Of a DNA stretch of 23,193 bases, positions 14,240 to 21,800 are shown piece after piece. The stretch's first letter is position 1, and every line of letters begins with the position of its first letter. The notes beneath the pieces were generated by a model. The model was not told where the DNA came from, did no database searches, and saw only the letters and a list, made by a program, of their open reading frames with translations. The DNA is from a virus. The stretch spans positions 1 to 23,193 of IMG/VR virus record IMGVR_UViG_3300044949_001678, one strand, 5' to 3'. Position numbers and translations under genes: made by a program.

Positions 14240-14622
14240 AATCCAGCCTCTCTTTTAATAAAAACGCCCGTATTTCTAAAAATGGTAACCGTAGCATCAA
14301 TAGTGGCACTCACCATTATCATGAGCATATTTTTGATGTACTTATGTATAATAGGCTCAACAAGATTGGGAACAAATGGAACATCTATCACTAAAAAGAT
14401 TTTATCATAAAAACTATTCAAAAGATCCATTGCCAAAGCTTTTTTATCAGGATTGCTTAAATCGTTACCAATAGCTTCTATAATTTGTACAACACTAGCT
14501 GTTGTGAGCTGTAATAGTTTCCACGCTTCACCAAGAGCAAAACGCTTAACTTCATTTACTTTTTCTTTTGTGTTGACTATTAGTTTTTCTACTTCTGCTC
14601 TTATTAGTTCTTGGCTTGACAT
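14236..14622 (-). CDS. Hypothetical helical, partly hydrophobic protein
   Basis: A 128-aa protein. The first 35 residues are a charged amphipathic helix (likely coiled coil: ELIRAEVEKLIVNTKEKVNEV). The C-terminal half contains IFLVIDVPFVPNLVEPIIHKYI (about 74-95) and NMLMIMVSATIDATVTIF (about 97-114), which could insert in a membrane. Its first 71 bases overlap the end of the holin-like gene in another frame, so that stretch codes twice. No alternative in-frame ATG is available nearby, so the long overlap appears real. Function unknown. Confidence 0.65.
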   Translation of the reverse strand: MSSQELIRAEVEKLIVNTKEKVNEVKRFALGEAWKLLQLTTASVVQIIEAIGNDLSNPDKKALAMDLLNSFYDKIFLVIDVPFVPNLVEPIIHKYIKNMLMIMVSATIDATVTIFRNTGVFIKREAGL

Positions 14623-14896
14623 CTTTTTTTACCTCTGGTTGTTCTATTAACTTATTTGACTCATTTTGATTAGTCCACCAAATTTTCTTAATCTCATTGC
14701 GGCCTTTTACATATCGAAATAACACCGTTAGCTGACCAATAATCAATATTAATGCTTCTAAACCTCGACTAGTTTCTGCAATCAAATCCTCTTTTTGAGA
14801 ATGATCATTTAGTATACCCAATAAATATAGTCCACTAAATAAGAAGCTTACTAGTGTGAACCAGAACTCACTGGTTTTGTATCCTGGTTTGATCAT
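14552..14896 (-). CDS. Holin-like protein with two membrane segments and a basic tail
   Basis: A 114-aa protein opening MIKPGYKTSEFWFTLVSFLF. Two hydrophobic helices (about 11-28 and 48-62) are separated by a short charged loop, and are followed by YVKGRNEIKK and a long Lys/Arg/Ser/Asn-rich tail. A KTSEFW start before the first helix, two closely spaced helices and a basic C-terminus resemble phage holins. No exact family could be named. The coding overlap with the following gene covers the basic tail. Next to several membrane proteins and a peptidase, holin is the best guess, held loosely. Confidence 0.6.
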   Translation of the reverse strand: MIKPGYKTSEFWFTLVSFLFSGLYLLGILNDHSQKEDLIAETSRGLEALILIIGQLTVLFRYVKGRNEIKKIWWTNQNESNKLIEQPEVKKDVKPRTNKSRSRKTNSQHKRKSK

Positions 14897-14922
14897 AAAT
14901 TATAACCTACTTTTAGAAAAGT

Positions 14923-15237
14923 TTACTTTATAACAGGAGGCGCTGGTGGAAGGAATAACCCTTCTAATACTTTAGCTGGTTCACTACCTAATAGTTCCAA
15001 AACCTTAGCTTCAACTTGGGCTTGAGTATAATCGCCAATAGCATCATAATCATTGTTTGTCCATAAAAGTAGAGAATAGGGGCAGGGGCGAATGCGAACT
15101 TCGCATCTCTTCCTTTTGTTATTGTCGATTAGGGTTATGTCCAATTCAGATAAAGTGATAGGCTTTTGAACACGTACCTCTCCGGTGGATCGAGTAATGG
15201 TTGGTGGTTGAATAGTAACTGGCTGTGAAAGATTCAT
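14923..15237 (-). CDS. Hypothetical tail-region protein
   Basis: A 104-aa soluble protein. The N-terminal half is beta-rich (PVTIQPPTITRSTGEVRV; ELDITLIDNNKRKRCEVRIRP). A helical segment TQAQVEAKVLELLGSEPAKVLEGLF follows, ending with PPAPPVIK. No cysteine pair or signal is evident. A clear AGGAG ribosome-binding site sits in the last codons of the solenoid gene before it. It lies at the border between the adhesion genes and the membrane-protein run. It could be a small baseplate or fibre-associated protein. A 15-base palindrome occurs in its coding sequence (15092-15106). Confidence 0.6.
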   Translation of the reverse strand: MNLSQPVTIQPPTITRSTGEVRVQKPITLSELDITLIDNNKRKRCEVRIRPCPYSLLLWTNNDYDAIGDYTQAQVEAKVLELLGSEPAKVLEGLFLPPAPPVIK

Positions 15238-15239
15238 AG

Positions 15240-16400
15240 TTATATAACTCCTAGAATGGAAGAACCGTTGATGCCGCGAGGGATCGGAAACGGCGTGCGA
15301 TTGGCGTAGGTTTCAGTGCCATTCACAACGCCAGTGCTTCCGTTGTACGAACTGTCATTGAAAGTCGCGTCTCCGGTGACGGTGCCGCTGTTGTACGAAC
15401 TGCCGTTGAACGTCGCGTTGCCACTGACGCCGCCGTCGTTGTACGCATTGTTGTTGAACGTGGCGTCTCCGATAACAATGCCGCCGCCGCTGTTATATGA
15501 ACTGTCGTTGAACGTGGCGTCTCCGGGGACGGTGCCTTCGTTGTTGTACGAACTGTCGTTGAACGTCGCGTCTACGCCGAGCGTGCCGTTGTAGTTGTAC
15601 GAACTGTCGTTGAATGTCGCGTCTCCGGTGAAGGTGCCGTAGTTGTTGTACGAATTGTCGTTGAACGTCGCATCGCCGTTGACGGTGCCTTCGTTGATGT
15701 ATGAATAATCATTAAACGTGGCGTCTCCGGTGACGGTGCCGCCGGAGTTGTTGTATGAATAATCATTAAAAGTAGCATGTTGATTGATAGTATTAGAATT
15801 ATCAGCACCTCCATAAAATATAGCATTTCCATTTACGTATCCGTAGTTAATCATATCGATAAATGTAGCATTATTTCCGATATATCCCTCGTTTACCGAC
15901 GATGCTTCAAAAATTGCGTTACCATTTACGGAGCCGCTTCCGTTATTATATCCACCAGCACCAAAGGTAGCATTTCCATTGATAGTACCATTGTTATAAC
16001 CAAGAGAATTAAATAATACACTACCATTAATAATACCATTATTATTTCCGCTATAAGAGGCTCCAGTTAAATAAGCCTTGTGTGCGGTTAGTGTGCCTGT
16101 TAAGAAGGCATCTATTATAATTGCAATAGTATAATATTCCGAAACTTGAATAGCCGTAATATTTATGCCAAGCGTTGCAGTACCGCCGCTCACACTGCCA
16201 TTAGATGGACCACCATCAAAAGTAAGAGTGTTAACTATAGCACCACTACCGCTATTAGTTAAACAATCAGCAATCATTATAACATCGTCAGCACTACTAG
16301 GTAAAGATGTGGCAGGAACGGAGTATACATTATCGCTCCACCAGTTGCCGAGCGTGTTCCAGTTGCTGTCGACCGCGCCGTTGAAATACAGAGTTGCCAT
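15240..16400 (-). CDS. Predicted beta-solenoid repeat protein, putative surface adhesin
   Basis: A 386-aa protein. Residues 1-65 (TLYFNGAVDSNWNTLGNWW, VPATSLPSSADDVIM) resemble the cap found on bacterial and phage proteins with solenoid repeats. Residues about 121-362 hold roughly 14 units of 15-18 aa with consensus GDATFNDSSYN-x-GTV, the hydrophobic A-x-F and the Asn/Asp turns being typical of a beta-solenoid. The end, ANRTPFPIPRGINGSSILGVI, is non-repetitive. Base use is unlike the neighbours: by hand count 15361-15420 is 60% G+C and 16321-16380 is 58%, but 15961-16020 is 30%. This suggests a mosaic of donor segments. It sits among fibre proteins and probably acts in receptor binding or as a virion decoration. 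Confidence 0.75.
   Translation of the reverse strand: MATLYFNGAVDSNWNTLGNWWSDNVYSVPATSLPSSADDVIMIADCLTNSGSGAIVNTLTFDGGPSNGSVSGGTATLGINITAIQVSEYYTIAIIIDAFLTGTLTAHKAYLTGASYSGNNNGIINGSVLFNSLGYNNGTINGNATFGAGGYNNGSGSVNGNAIFEASSVNEGYIGNNATFIDMINYGYVNGNAIFYGGADNSNTINQHATFNDYSYNNSGGTVTGDATFNDYSYINEGTVNGDATFNDNSYNNYGTFTGDATFNDSSYNYNGTLGVDATFNDSSYNNEGTVPGDATFNDSSYNSGGGIVIGDATFNNNAYNDGGVSGNATFNGSSYNSGTVTGDATFNDSSYNGSTGVVNGTETYANRTPFPIPRGINGSSILGVI
15315..16040 (-). repeat. Tandem solenoid repeats (about 14 units of 15-18 codons)
   Basis: In-frame tandem repeats within the 386-aa gene. Units read, for example, GDATFNDSSYNNEGTV. The units closer to the C-terminus are more alike and GC-rich, while those closer to the N-terminus are diverged and AT-rich. 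The 18-base stretch encoding FNDYSY is shared by two adjacent units at the junction of the two composition zones, which suggests recent unit duplication or conversion. Confidence 0.8.
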
Positions 16401-16417
16401 AACATTTTACCTTTCTG

Positions 16418-16882
16418 TTAATAACCCGGTACAAAAGCTATAATGTCCCACTTGTTTCTGCTACTATCATAAGTAGCACCAAGAATATCCATATTTCCGC
16501 TAGTTGAACTAAGAGGTAGTGGACTTGTGGCACTACTAGGAATTTTAAATTGGTTACCAAAATTAAGAGTTAAACTATTAGCGTTGTGAGAGATTCTCCA
16601 GCGTAAACTTTGACCATCTGTGGGATTAGTTGGATTAGATAAAGTACCACTAGCAGCTAACGTAAGATCAAAAATATCTCCAAGACTAGCGTCTGTATTG
16701 ATAGTACCACTAACACTACCAAGTTGAACTACTGTGGGATATCCAATACCAGCACTTATTTCACTAAGACTAATCTTTTTAGTAACACCACTACCAGATG
16801 GATCATCCATAAATAAGAAAACGTCATCGTTACTCAGACTGCCGCTACCTTCTGGAAATTCATTTATTCTTAAAATTGGCAT
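16418..16882 (-). CDS. Tail-fibre-associated structural protein (hypothetical)
   Basis: A 154-aa beta-rich protein starting MPILRINEFPEGSGSLSNDD, then DVFLFMDDPSGSGVTKKISLSEI. This type of opening, with a fibre-like 'ISLSEI' segment, is common at the start of phage tail or neck appendage proteins. The remainder is a Ser/Thr/Gly/Asn-rich beta domain (LTLNFGNQFKIPSSATSPLP; WDIIAFVPG end). There is no signal or membrane helix. A GGAGG-type site precedes it in the end of the 70-aa gene. It is probably a virion component with the adjacent adhesins. No exact family is assigned. Confidence 0.65.
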   Translation of the reverse strand: MPILRINEFPEGSGSLSNDDVFLFMDDPSGSGVTKKISLSEISAGIGYPTVVQLGSVSGTINTDASLGDIFDLTLAASGTLSNPTNPTDGQSLRWRISHNANSLTLNFGNQFKIPSSATSPLPLSSTSGNMDILGATYDSSRNKWDIIAFVPGY

Positions 16883-16883
16883 A

Positions 16884-17096
16884 TTAGCCTCCTACTACTG
16901 TGTCGTTACCAATACCATAGTAATATGCTGGATCATCAAATCTGTTATCATATTTAGCTTCTATATCGCTAATGGTGGGAGTATTTTTAACATAAGTATT
17001 TAATAAGCTGTATTCTCCTGTTGTGGTGCAGGATACCAGCAGTGTACCATTTTTAATAGAATTAGCCGAAATTGCTTTGGTTATATCATTAGCCAT
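16884..17096 (-). CDS. Small hypothetical protein of the fibre module
   Basis: A 70-aa protein starting MANDITKAISANSIKNGTLL. Its C-terminal part has TPTISDIEAKYDNRFDDPAYYYGIGNDTVVGG, acidic and Tyr-rich. No motif is recognised. AAAGGA 5-6 bases before its ATG supports the start. It follows the permuted formylglycine-enzyme-like gene after a 32-base gap and precedes the 154-aa gene by one base. It could be a small accessory or chaperone of either. Confidence 0.55.
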   Translation of the reverse strand: MANDITKAISANSIKNGTLLVSCTTTGEYSLLNTYVKNTPTISDIEAKYDNRFDDPAYYYGIGNDTVVGG

Positions 17097-17128
17097 ATTA
17101 TTTCCTTTTATTTAGAGGATATTTAGTA

Positions 17129-18100
17129 TTACACCAGAATACCATCGCCTGTTGCTGTTGCTGTAATATTATTTGGCACAGTATTACTTTGGGTAGCATA
17201 TAACCAATATCCGGCATTTGTAGAACCACCTTTATAAAATCCAGCCTTGGTCCATTCATTAATATTTGGTAAAAAATATTTGGCTCCAACTTTTCTAATT
17301 GGTATACTTAAATTGATATCATATGCTCCGTCTTCTGTAGTTCCGGCATTTTGAGACCCGCTTGGTTTTCCATTATGTAGCCAATTGATATATCGTGCTG
17401 CCATTTTCCAGCTTACAAAATTTATTGGTTTGTTGCCCATATTTGCTTTTACAGTATATACATATTGACTACTACTTCCACTTCCTCCAATCAATGTCCT
17501 AGTAATACCACCAGAAATATTTGTTGCCATATCATTTAAATAAACATTACTAGGAACACTTGGAGCATTATCTATGGAAGCTATTGCTATTAAAAAATCT
17601 TTATACTCATTATTTGTTACATTATATTTAGCGACATTAAATAAATATGGTACTGAACCATATCCGTTTGGTGCGGCAACATTATTAGCATCCCAAACTG
17701 GTATGAAATTATTATATCCATGCGGATTATTTAAAGAGGCTACTCTGAATCCTCTAACCACACCAGCTGCTACTATATTTATATTGAATAAATCAGTATA
17801 TCTTAAATAATTTACGGTATCATCAAATGAAGCGGCATGTCTATACATATAGATTATACCACTAATAGTACTTTGGTAATTTTCTAGATATTCTTCAACT
17901 AGTCCGCTTTGATCATAAGTTCCGTATGCACTAGAACCACCGTTGGTTCCTACTGTAGTTACATTGCCTCCAGGAACAGTAAGTGTGGTTGTTCCATTCC
18001 AGTTTGCTGTTTTATACCAATTCACAGTATTACTACCTATGGGATAAATAATAGATTTAAAATTGGTTAATAAACTATTATTTTTTACGAAAGTATTCAT
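17129..18100 (-). CDS. Formylglycine-generating-enzyme-fold (SUMF1/FGE) protein with circularly permuted block order
   Basis: A 323-aa protein with clear FGE/SUMF1-domain motifs in a shifted order. The blocks that end a normal FGE come first: GNVTTVGTNGG (45-55), YGTYDQSG (59-66, usually YGxYDMxGNVWEW) and RGFRVAS (116-122). The blocks that normally open the domain follow: VAKYNVTNNEYKDFL (156-170), PINFVSWKMAARYINWLHNG (225-244), YFLPNINEW (275-283) and YATQSNTVP (301-309). The protein ends 14 residues later, and residues 19-26 (YPIGSNTV) resemble the YxTxSNTV block again. The break therefore falls in one loop, as in a circular permutation. The catalytic Cys pair of true FGE is absent, so it is probably a C-type-lectin-like binding domain rather than an enzyme. 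It sits in the adhesion module and overlaps the 164-aa gene as ATGA. Likely role: receptor binding at the fibre tip. Confidence 0.8.
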   Translation of the reverse strand: MNTFVKNNSLLTNFKSIIYPIGSNTVNWYKTANWNGTTTLTVPGGNVTTVGTNGGSSAYGTYDQSGLVEEYLENYQSTISGIIYMYRHAASFDDTVNYLRYTDLFNINIVAAGVVRGFRVASLNNPHGYNNFIPVWDANNVAAPNGYGSVPYLFNVAKYNVTNNEYKDFLIAIASIDNAPSVPSNVYLNDMATNISGGITRTLIGGSGSSSQYVYTVKANMGNKPINFVSWKMAARYINWLHNGKPSGSQNAGTTEDGAYDINLSIPIRKVGAKYFLPNINEWTKAGFYKGGSTNAGYWLYATQSNTVPNNITATATGDGILV

Positions 18101-18591
18101 AGCTGTGACGCTATTACAAATCCTTGATCAATTTGTTCTGGAGATAATCCTAAATATTGACCAAGGCTTTCAATAAGAGGATGATTTCTTTCTATATAAG
18201 GAGCATATTCCCATTCTACTCTTGTTTTCTCTCTCAATTTCTCGTTAACAATAGTATCAATAGCGGCCTCAACACTTGTTAAACTAATATCGTTATCGAT
18301 TAACCATAAGCGAACTTGTCGTGCGCTAATACTTTCTGGTACCACAATAGGAATTGGTATCCATGTTCTTGTAATATCAACATATGGTTTATTAATATTA
18401 ACTACTCTTTGAGAAACATCTTCTACTGTATTTTCTGGTTGAGGTGGATTATCACTACGAACAAAATAGTATCCACCTTCAGCAAGAATACTATTATCCA
18501 GATTTTCTCCAGTAATTATTGTTCCATTATCTAGAGTTATGCTAGTTGGTAGACTATCGACTAATTGTTGATTATTAATATTATAGTACAT
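18097..18591 (-). CDS. Tail-associated protein with paralogous N-terminal domain
   Basis: A 164-aa protein of two parts. Residues about 1-85 (MYYNINNQQLVDSLP opening; YYFVRSDNPPQPENTVEDV; RVVNINKPYVDITRTWIP) match the entire 88-aa protein just upstream. The C-terminal part, ISARQVRLWLIDNDISLTSVEAAID, then VEWEYAPYIERNHPLIESLG and LSPEQID, is a small helical domain frequently seen in proteins encoded next to tail fibres. Given its place directly after the fibre gene, a fibre-assembly or fibre-attachment role is likely but not proven. It ends with an ATGA overlap into the permuted FGE-like gene. Confidence 0.75.
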   Translation of the reverse strand: MYYNINNQQLVDSLPTSITLDNGTIITGENLDNSILAEGGYYFVRSDNPPQPENTVEDVSQRVVNINKPYVDITRTWIPIPIVVPESISARQVRLWLIDNDISLTSVEAAIDTIVNEKLREKTRVEWEYAPYIERNHPLIESLGQYLGLSPEQIDQGFVIASQL

Positions 18592-18593
18592 TA

Positions 18594-18860
18594 TTATTCA
18601 CCTTCTGATGGATTTCTTTGTTTCCATACTCTAACCACATCGGCGTATGGTTTATCTAGTGTGACCACTCTGTTTTTTACATCTTCATAATAATCTGAAC
18701 CTGGAGACTCCACATCATTCCGTATAGTATAATAGTTGTGATTAGCCCACAAGTTAATATCGTTCGCACTATCAAAGTTAAAATAGAAATTACCATCAGG
18801 ACCAATACTATTTTTTGGTAATGTTTCTACTATAATTTTATTTTTATCATCATAATACAT
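18594..18860 (-). CDS. Small tail-associated protein, paralogue of the next gene
   Basis: An 88-aa protein starting MYYDDKNKIIVETLPKNSIG. It contains NYYTIRNDVESPGSDYYEDV, RVVTLDKPYADVVRVWKQ, lining up with the first half of the 164-aa protein: shared MYY start, xx-V-x-(S/T)-L-P, YYxxRxD, EDVxxRVVxxxKPYxDxxRxW. It lacks the C-terminal SARQVR domain. An AAGGAATAA-like site after the fibre stop serves its ATG. The pair probably arose by duplication, with either loss or gain of the C-terminal domain. Confidence 0.7.
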   Translation of the reverse strand: MYYDDKNKIIVETLPKNSIGPDGNFYFNFDSANDINLWANHNYYTIRNDVESPGSDYYEDVKNRVVTLDKPYADVVRVWKQRNPSEGE

Positions 18861-18870
18861 AAATTATTCC

Positions 18871-21800
18871 TTAAATTTTCTTGCCTATATAATGACCTTG
18901 TATAATCGTCGATCCTATACTACGTAATAGTATAAGATAAACACCAGAAGAGAAAGTTGGTAAAGAAGTATTATACCAATCTGTTACAAACCCGCTATCA
19001 AAAGCAACAGTTGTTGTTGAAGTTACAGTAATTTGAAGCACAACATCAACACTTCGATTTGCTGTTGTCCAACCGGTACCTTCTGTAAAGTTGACACTAG
19101 TTCCATTAAGAGTTACTGTTTGTATTTGTCGATCTACATCATAACTAATAGCAGTATTTCCGCTAACTGTTCCAAGACTGTACACAGGCGTTGGAGCAGA
19201 TATGCCGTCATCTACTGTAATATATCCATTAGTATATACTTCTCCATCAGATTCTAAAGTTAGTTCATTATCAAGTCTGCTCGGACCAGAGCTGGTGATA
19301 ATTGATATTTTTGATGGTTGACTAGTATTAGATCCCCCAAGAACCCCATCCGCAGATCCTAATATTCTTCCAACAGTCTCAGCAATACCGCTAGTATTTG
19401 GTGCTGCATATATTATAGCTCCAATAGTATCGTTATTTAATAAACCAGAAGGTGAGGATTCTGTACCATTAAATCTTCTAAAGATTAATCTTCCACCCAT
19501 AGTAGCTGAAGTATTAGTATCGTAAGCAGTAATTCTTAATCCTGGAACATTACCACTATCTCCAATACTAGTATCGTAAGTAATATCCACTATTTTTGTA
19601 GAATCATTAAAAACTATACCACTTTCGGCAACTATACCTGTTGATGTTCCATCGCTAGTTAGTAATCTATTGTTACCATAATTTGTTATGGTTGTTCCAC
19701 CGCCACCAGTACCACTAGACGATATAGTATAGGTAGTTCCTGATGTTGATACTGTTACATTGCTACCAGCAACTATATTAGTTATTGGTAGCAATCCGCT
19801 TACGCTACTGTTAAAGTCCGTAATATTACTGCTGGTGTGGGTATGGCCTACAACGCTGTAGTTGCCGCTGGGCTGTAATCCAGTAACACTTACAGTATAA
19901 ATATTATTGGCAAATGACGTTGTAGCATATCCGATTCCACTAACACTAGGTAATAGTCCGCTAACGGTGCTATTAAAATCAGTAATATCACTGCTGGTAT
20001 GAGTGTGGCCGCTTAGACTAACTCCGGTTCCATTAACAGTTAATGATGTAAAACTACCACTAGCAGCATTAATAAGACCACCAGCATTCAAACCATTACT
20101 AAAAGTATGAAGTGCGCTAATGGTTCTGTTATTATCAATATGCACATATTGGGAGTGATCATCATCGGCCAATCCGAATAAACTACCATGATCATTTTGA
20201 ACAACACCAGCAACAGTAGATTGAATAGCCACTCGTATATCTAGTATACTTTGTAAGCTACTCTTTGGCGTATTTGTATAGGTAGAATTGGTTTTAAAAA
20301 TTAGTCGATATAGTGGTCTTATTTCTTGTGTTGGAATATTAGTAAGATTAATATCATTCCAATTATTGTGACTCTCGGCACTATTTAAACTGCTATCCTC
20401 TCTTTGACCAACTATAGCAAGAATAGGATCATTAATATCGTTTGTTGCCACAATCCACATTGCGAAAAATCTATCGTTAGTAACGTTTGGAATTGTCCAA
20501 GTTCCCCCACTAAATAGATTGTACTGAGCGCGTGTTCCATTGTATTTTACTGGGAACGCTGTGGCAGAGTCTCTTACCCACTGTCCCGTTGAACCACTAT
20601 GATAGTAGGTAGGAATATAGGCTATTGGATTAAGTGTTTGAACAAATTCATTGGCACTATTAATTCCATTATCATTAGTAATATCTATAATTATATCTTC
20701 TTGATATAAAACACCATCAGATATATCAATTTGAGCATGACTGTTAGAGGATCCATTACCTAATAAGATGTATCCACCAATACTAAGACCATTAATATAT
20801 TGTATGCCGAAAGTGTTGTGTATCCATTTATGAGTAACACTATCCATGCGGATTCCATGACGTTCTTCACCAAAAAATGTGCTTTGATTAATATCAGCAT
20901 TCCAATGAATATAAGCTATCGGTACATCAGTATCAAAATTAAATCCTGTTGTTTTATTATCCAATAATCCAGTGTCAGTATTAAAATGAAGATAATTTAG
21001 TGCAGTTCCAGTTGGTATAACAATACTTTCGCTTGTTGTTTTAGTAACTTTAATTCCCTCAATATAAACATCATAACTTGCTCCACTAGGAGCAATAGTA
21101 AATGTTCTGGTACTATCATTAAAGCTAATAACACTATCAAGTCTATTTACAAATCCTTGAGGTTCTAAACTAAGTTCATTAATTTCAGTGTGAAGATTAT
21201 CCAATCTTAGAGTATTAGCTGGATCGTCATATGTTAATTGAACGCCAGTGCCAGCGACTAAAAATCCACTACCTAAATTATCTTGAATAACTTCTGTTAT
21301 GACACCACTAATATCAGCATTAATAGTATAAATACCACTAGACGATGATACAGAAATACCGCTACCAGCTAATATGTCTTTAACTGGAAGTAGTCCACTA
21401 ACGGATGAATTAAAGTTTGTGATGTCATTAGTAACGTGAGAGTGACCACTAATGCTCACCACCACCCCTCCAACTGTTAAACTATCAAAATTGCCAGTTC
21501 CGCTAGGAATAGTTACTGATCCAGTGAAAATAGCTCCGCTTAAATTTGCCTTTTGTCCCAATCCACTAGCAATAGTGGTGGCAAAATTAGGATCGTCACC
21601 TAGTGCTGCTGCTAATTCATTAAGAGTATCTAGTGTTGATGGGGCGGAGTCTATTAGGTTACTGATTTCTGTTCTAACAAATGCTGTGCTAGCAATTTGG
21701 GTAGAATTTGTTCCGCTTGGTGCTGTTGGCACAGTTGGGGTGCCACTAAAAGCGGGACTATTATTAAATACTAAATTTCCAGATCCAGTTTCATCACTAA

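Noticed and set aside
14897-14925. TATAAT and an ACTTTT..AAAAGT inverted repeat before the holin-like gene
   Set aside because: The -10-like box is only two bases from the ATG and no -35 is seen. The stem has just a 2-base loop and no T-run, so neither a promoter nor a terminator is supported.
15316-15594. Open reading frame on the plus strand across the solenoid repeats
   Set aside because: It mirrors the in-frame repeats of the minus-strand gene. It has no ribosome-binding site and runs against the direction of all other genes.
17129-18100. Diversity-generating retroelement target, because FGE/C-type-lectin-like proteins are common DGR targets
   Set aside because: No reverse transcriptase, template repeat or second copy of any part of this gene is visible in the window. 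The permuted domain alone does not support a DGR call.
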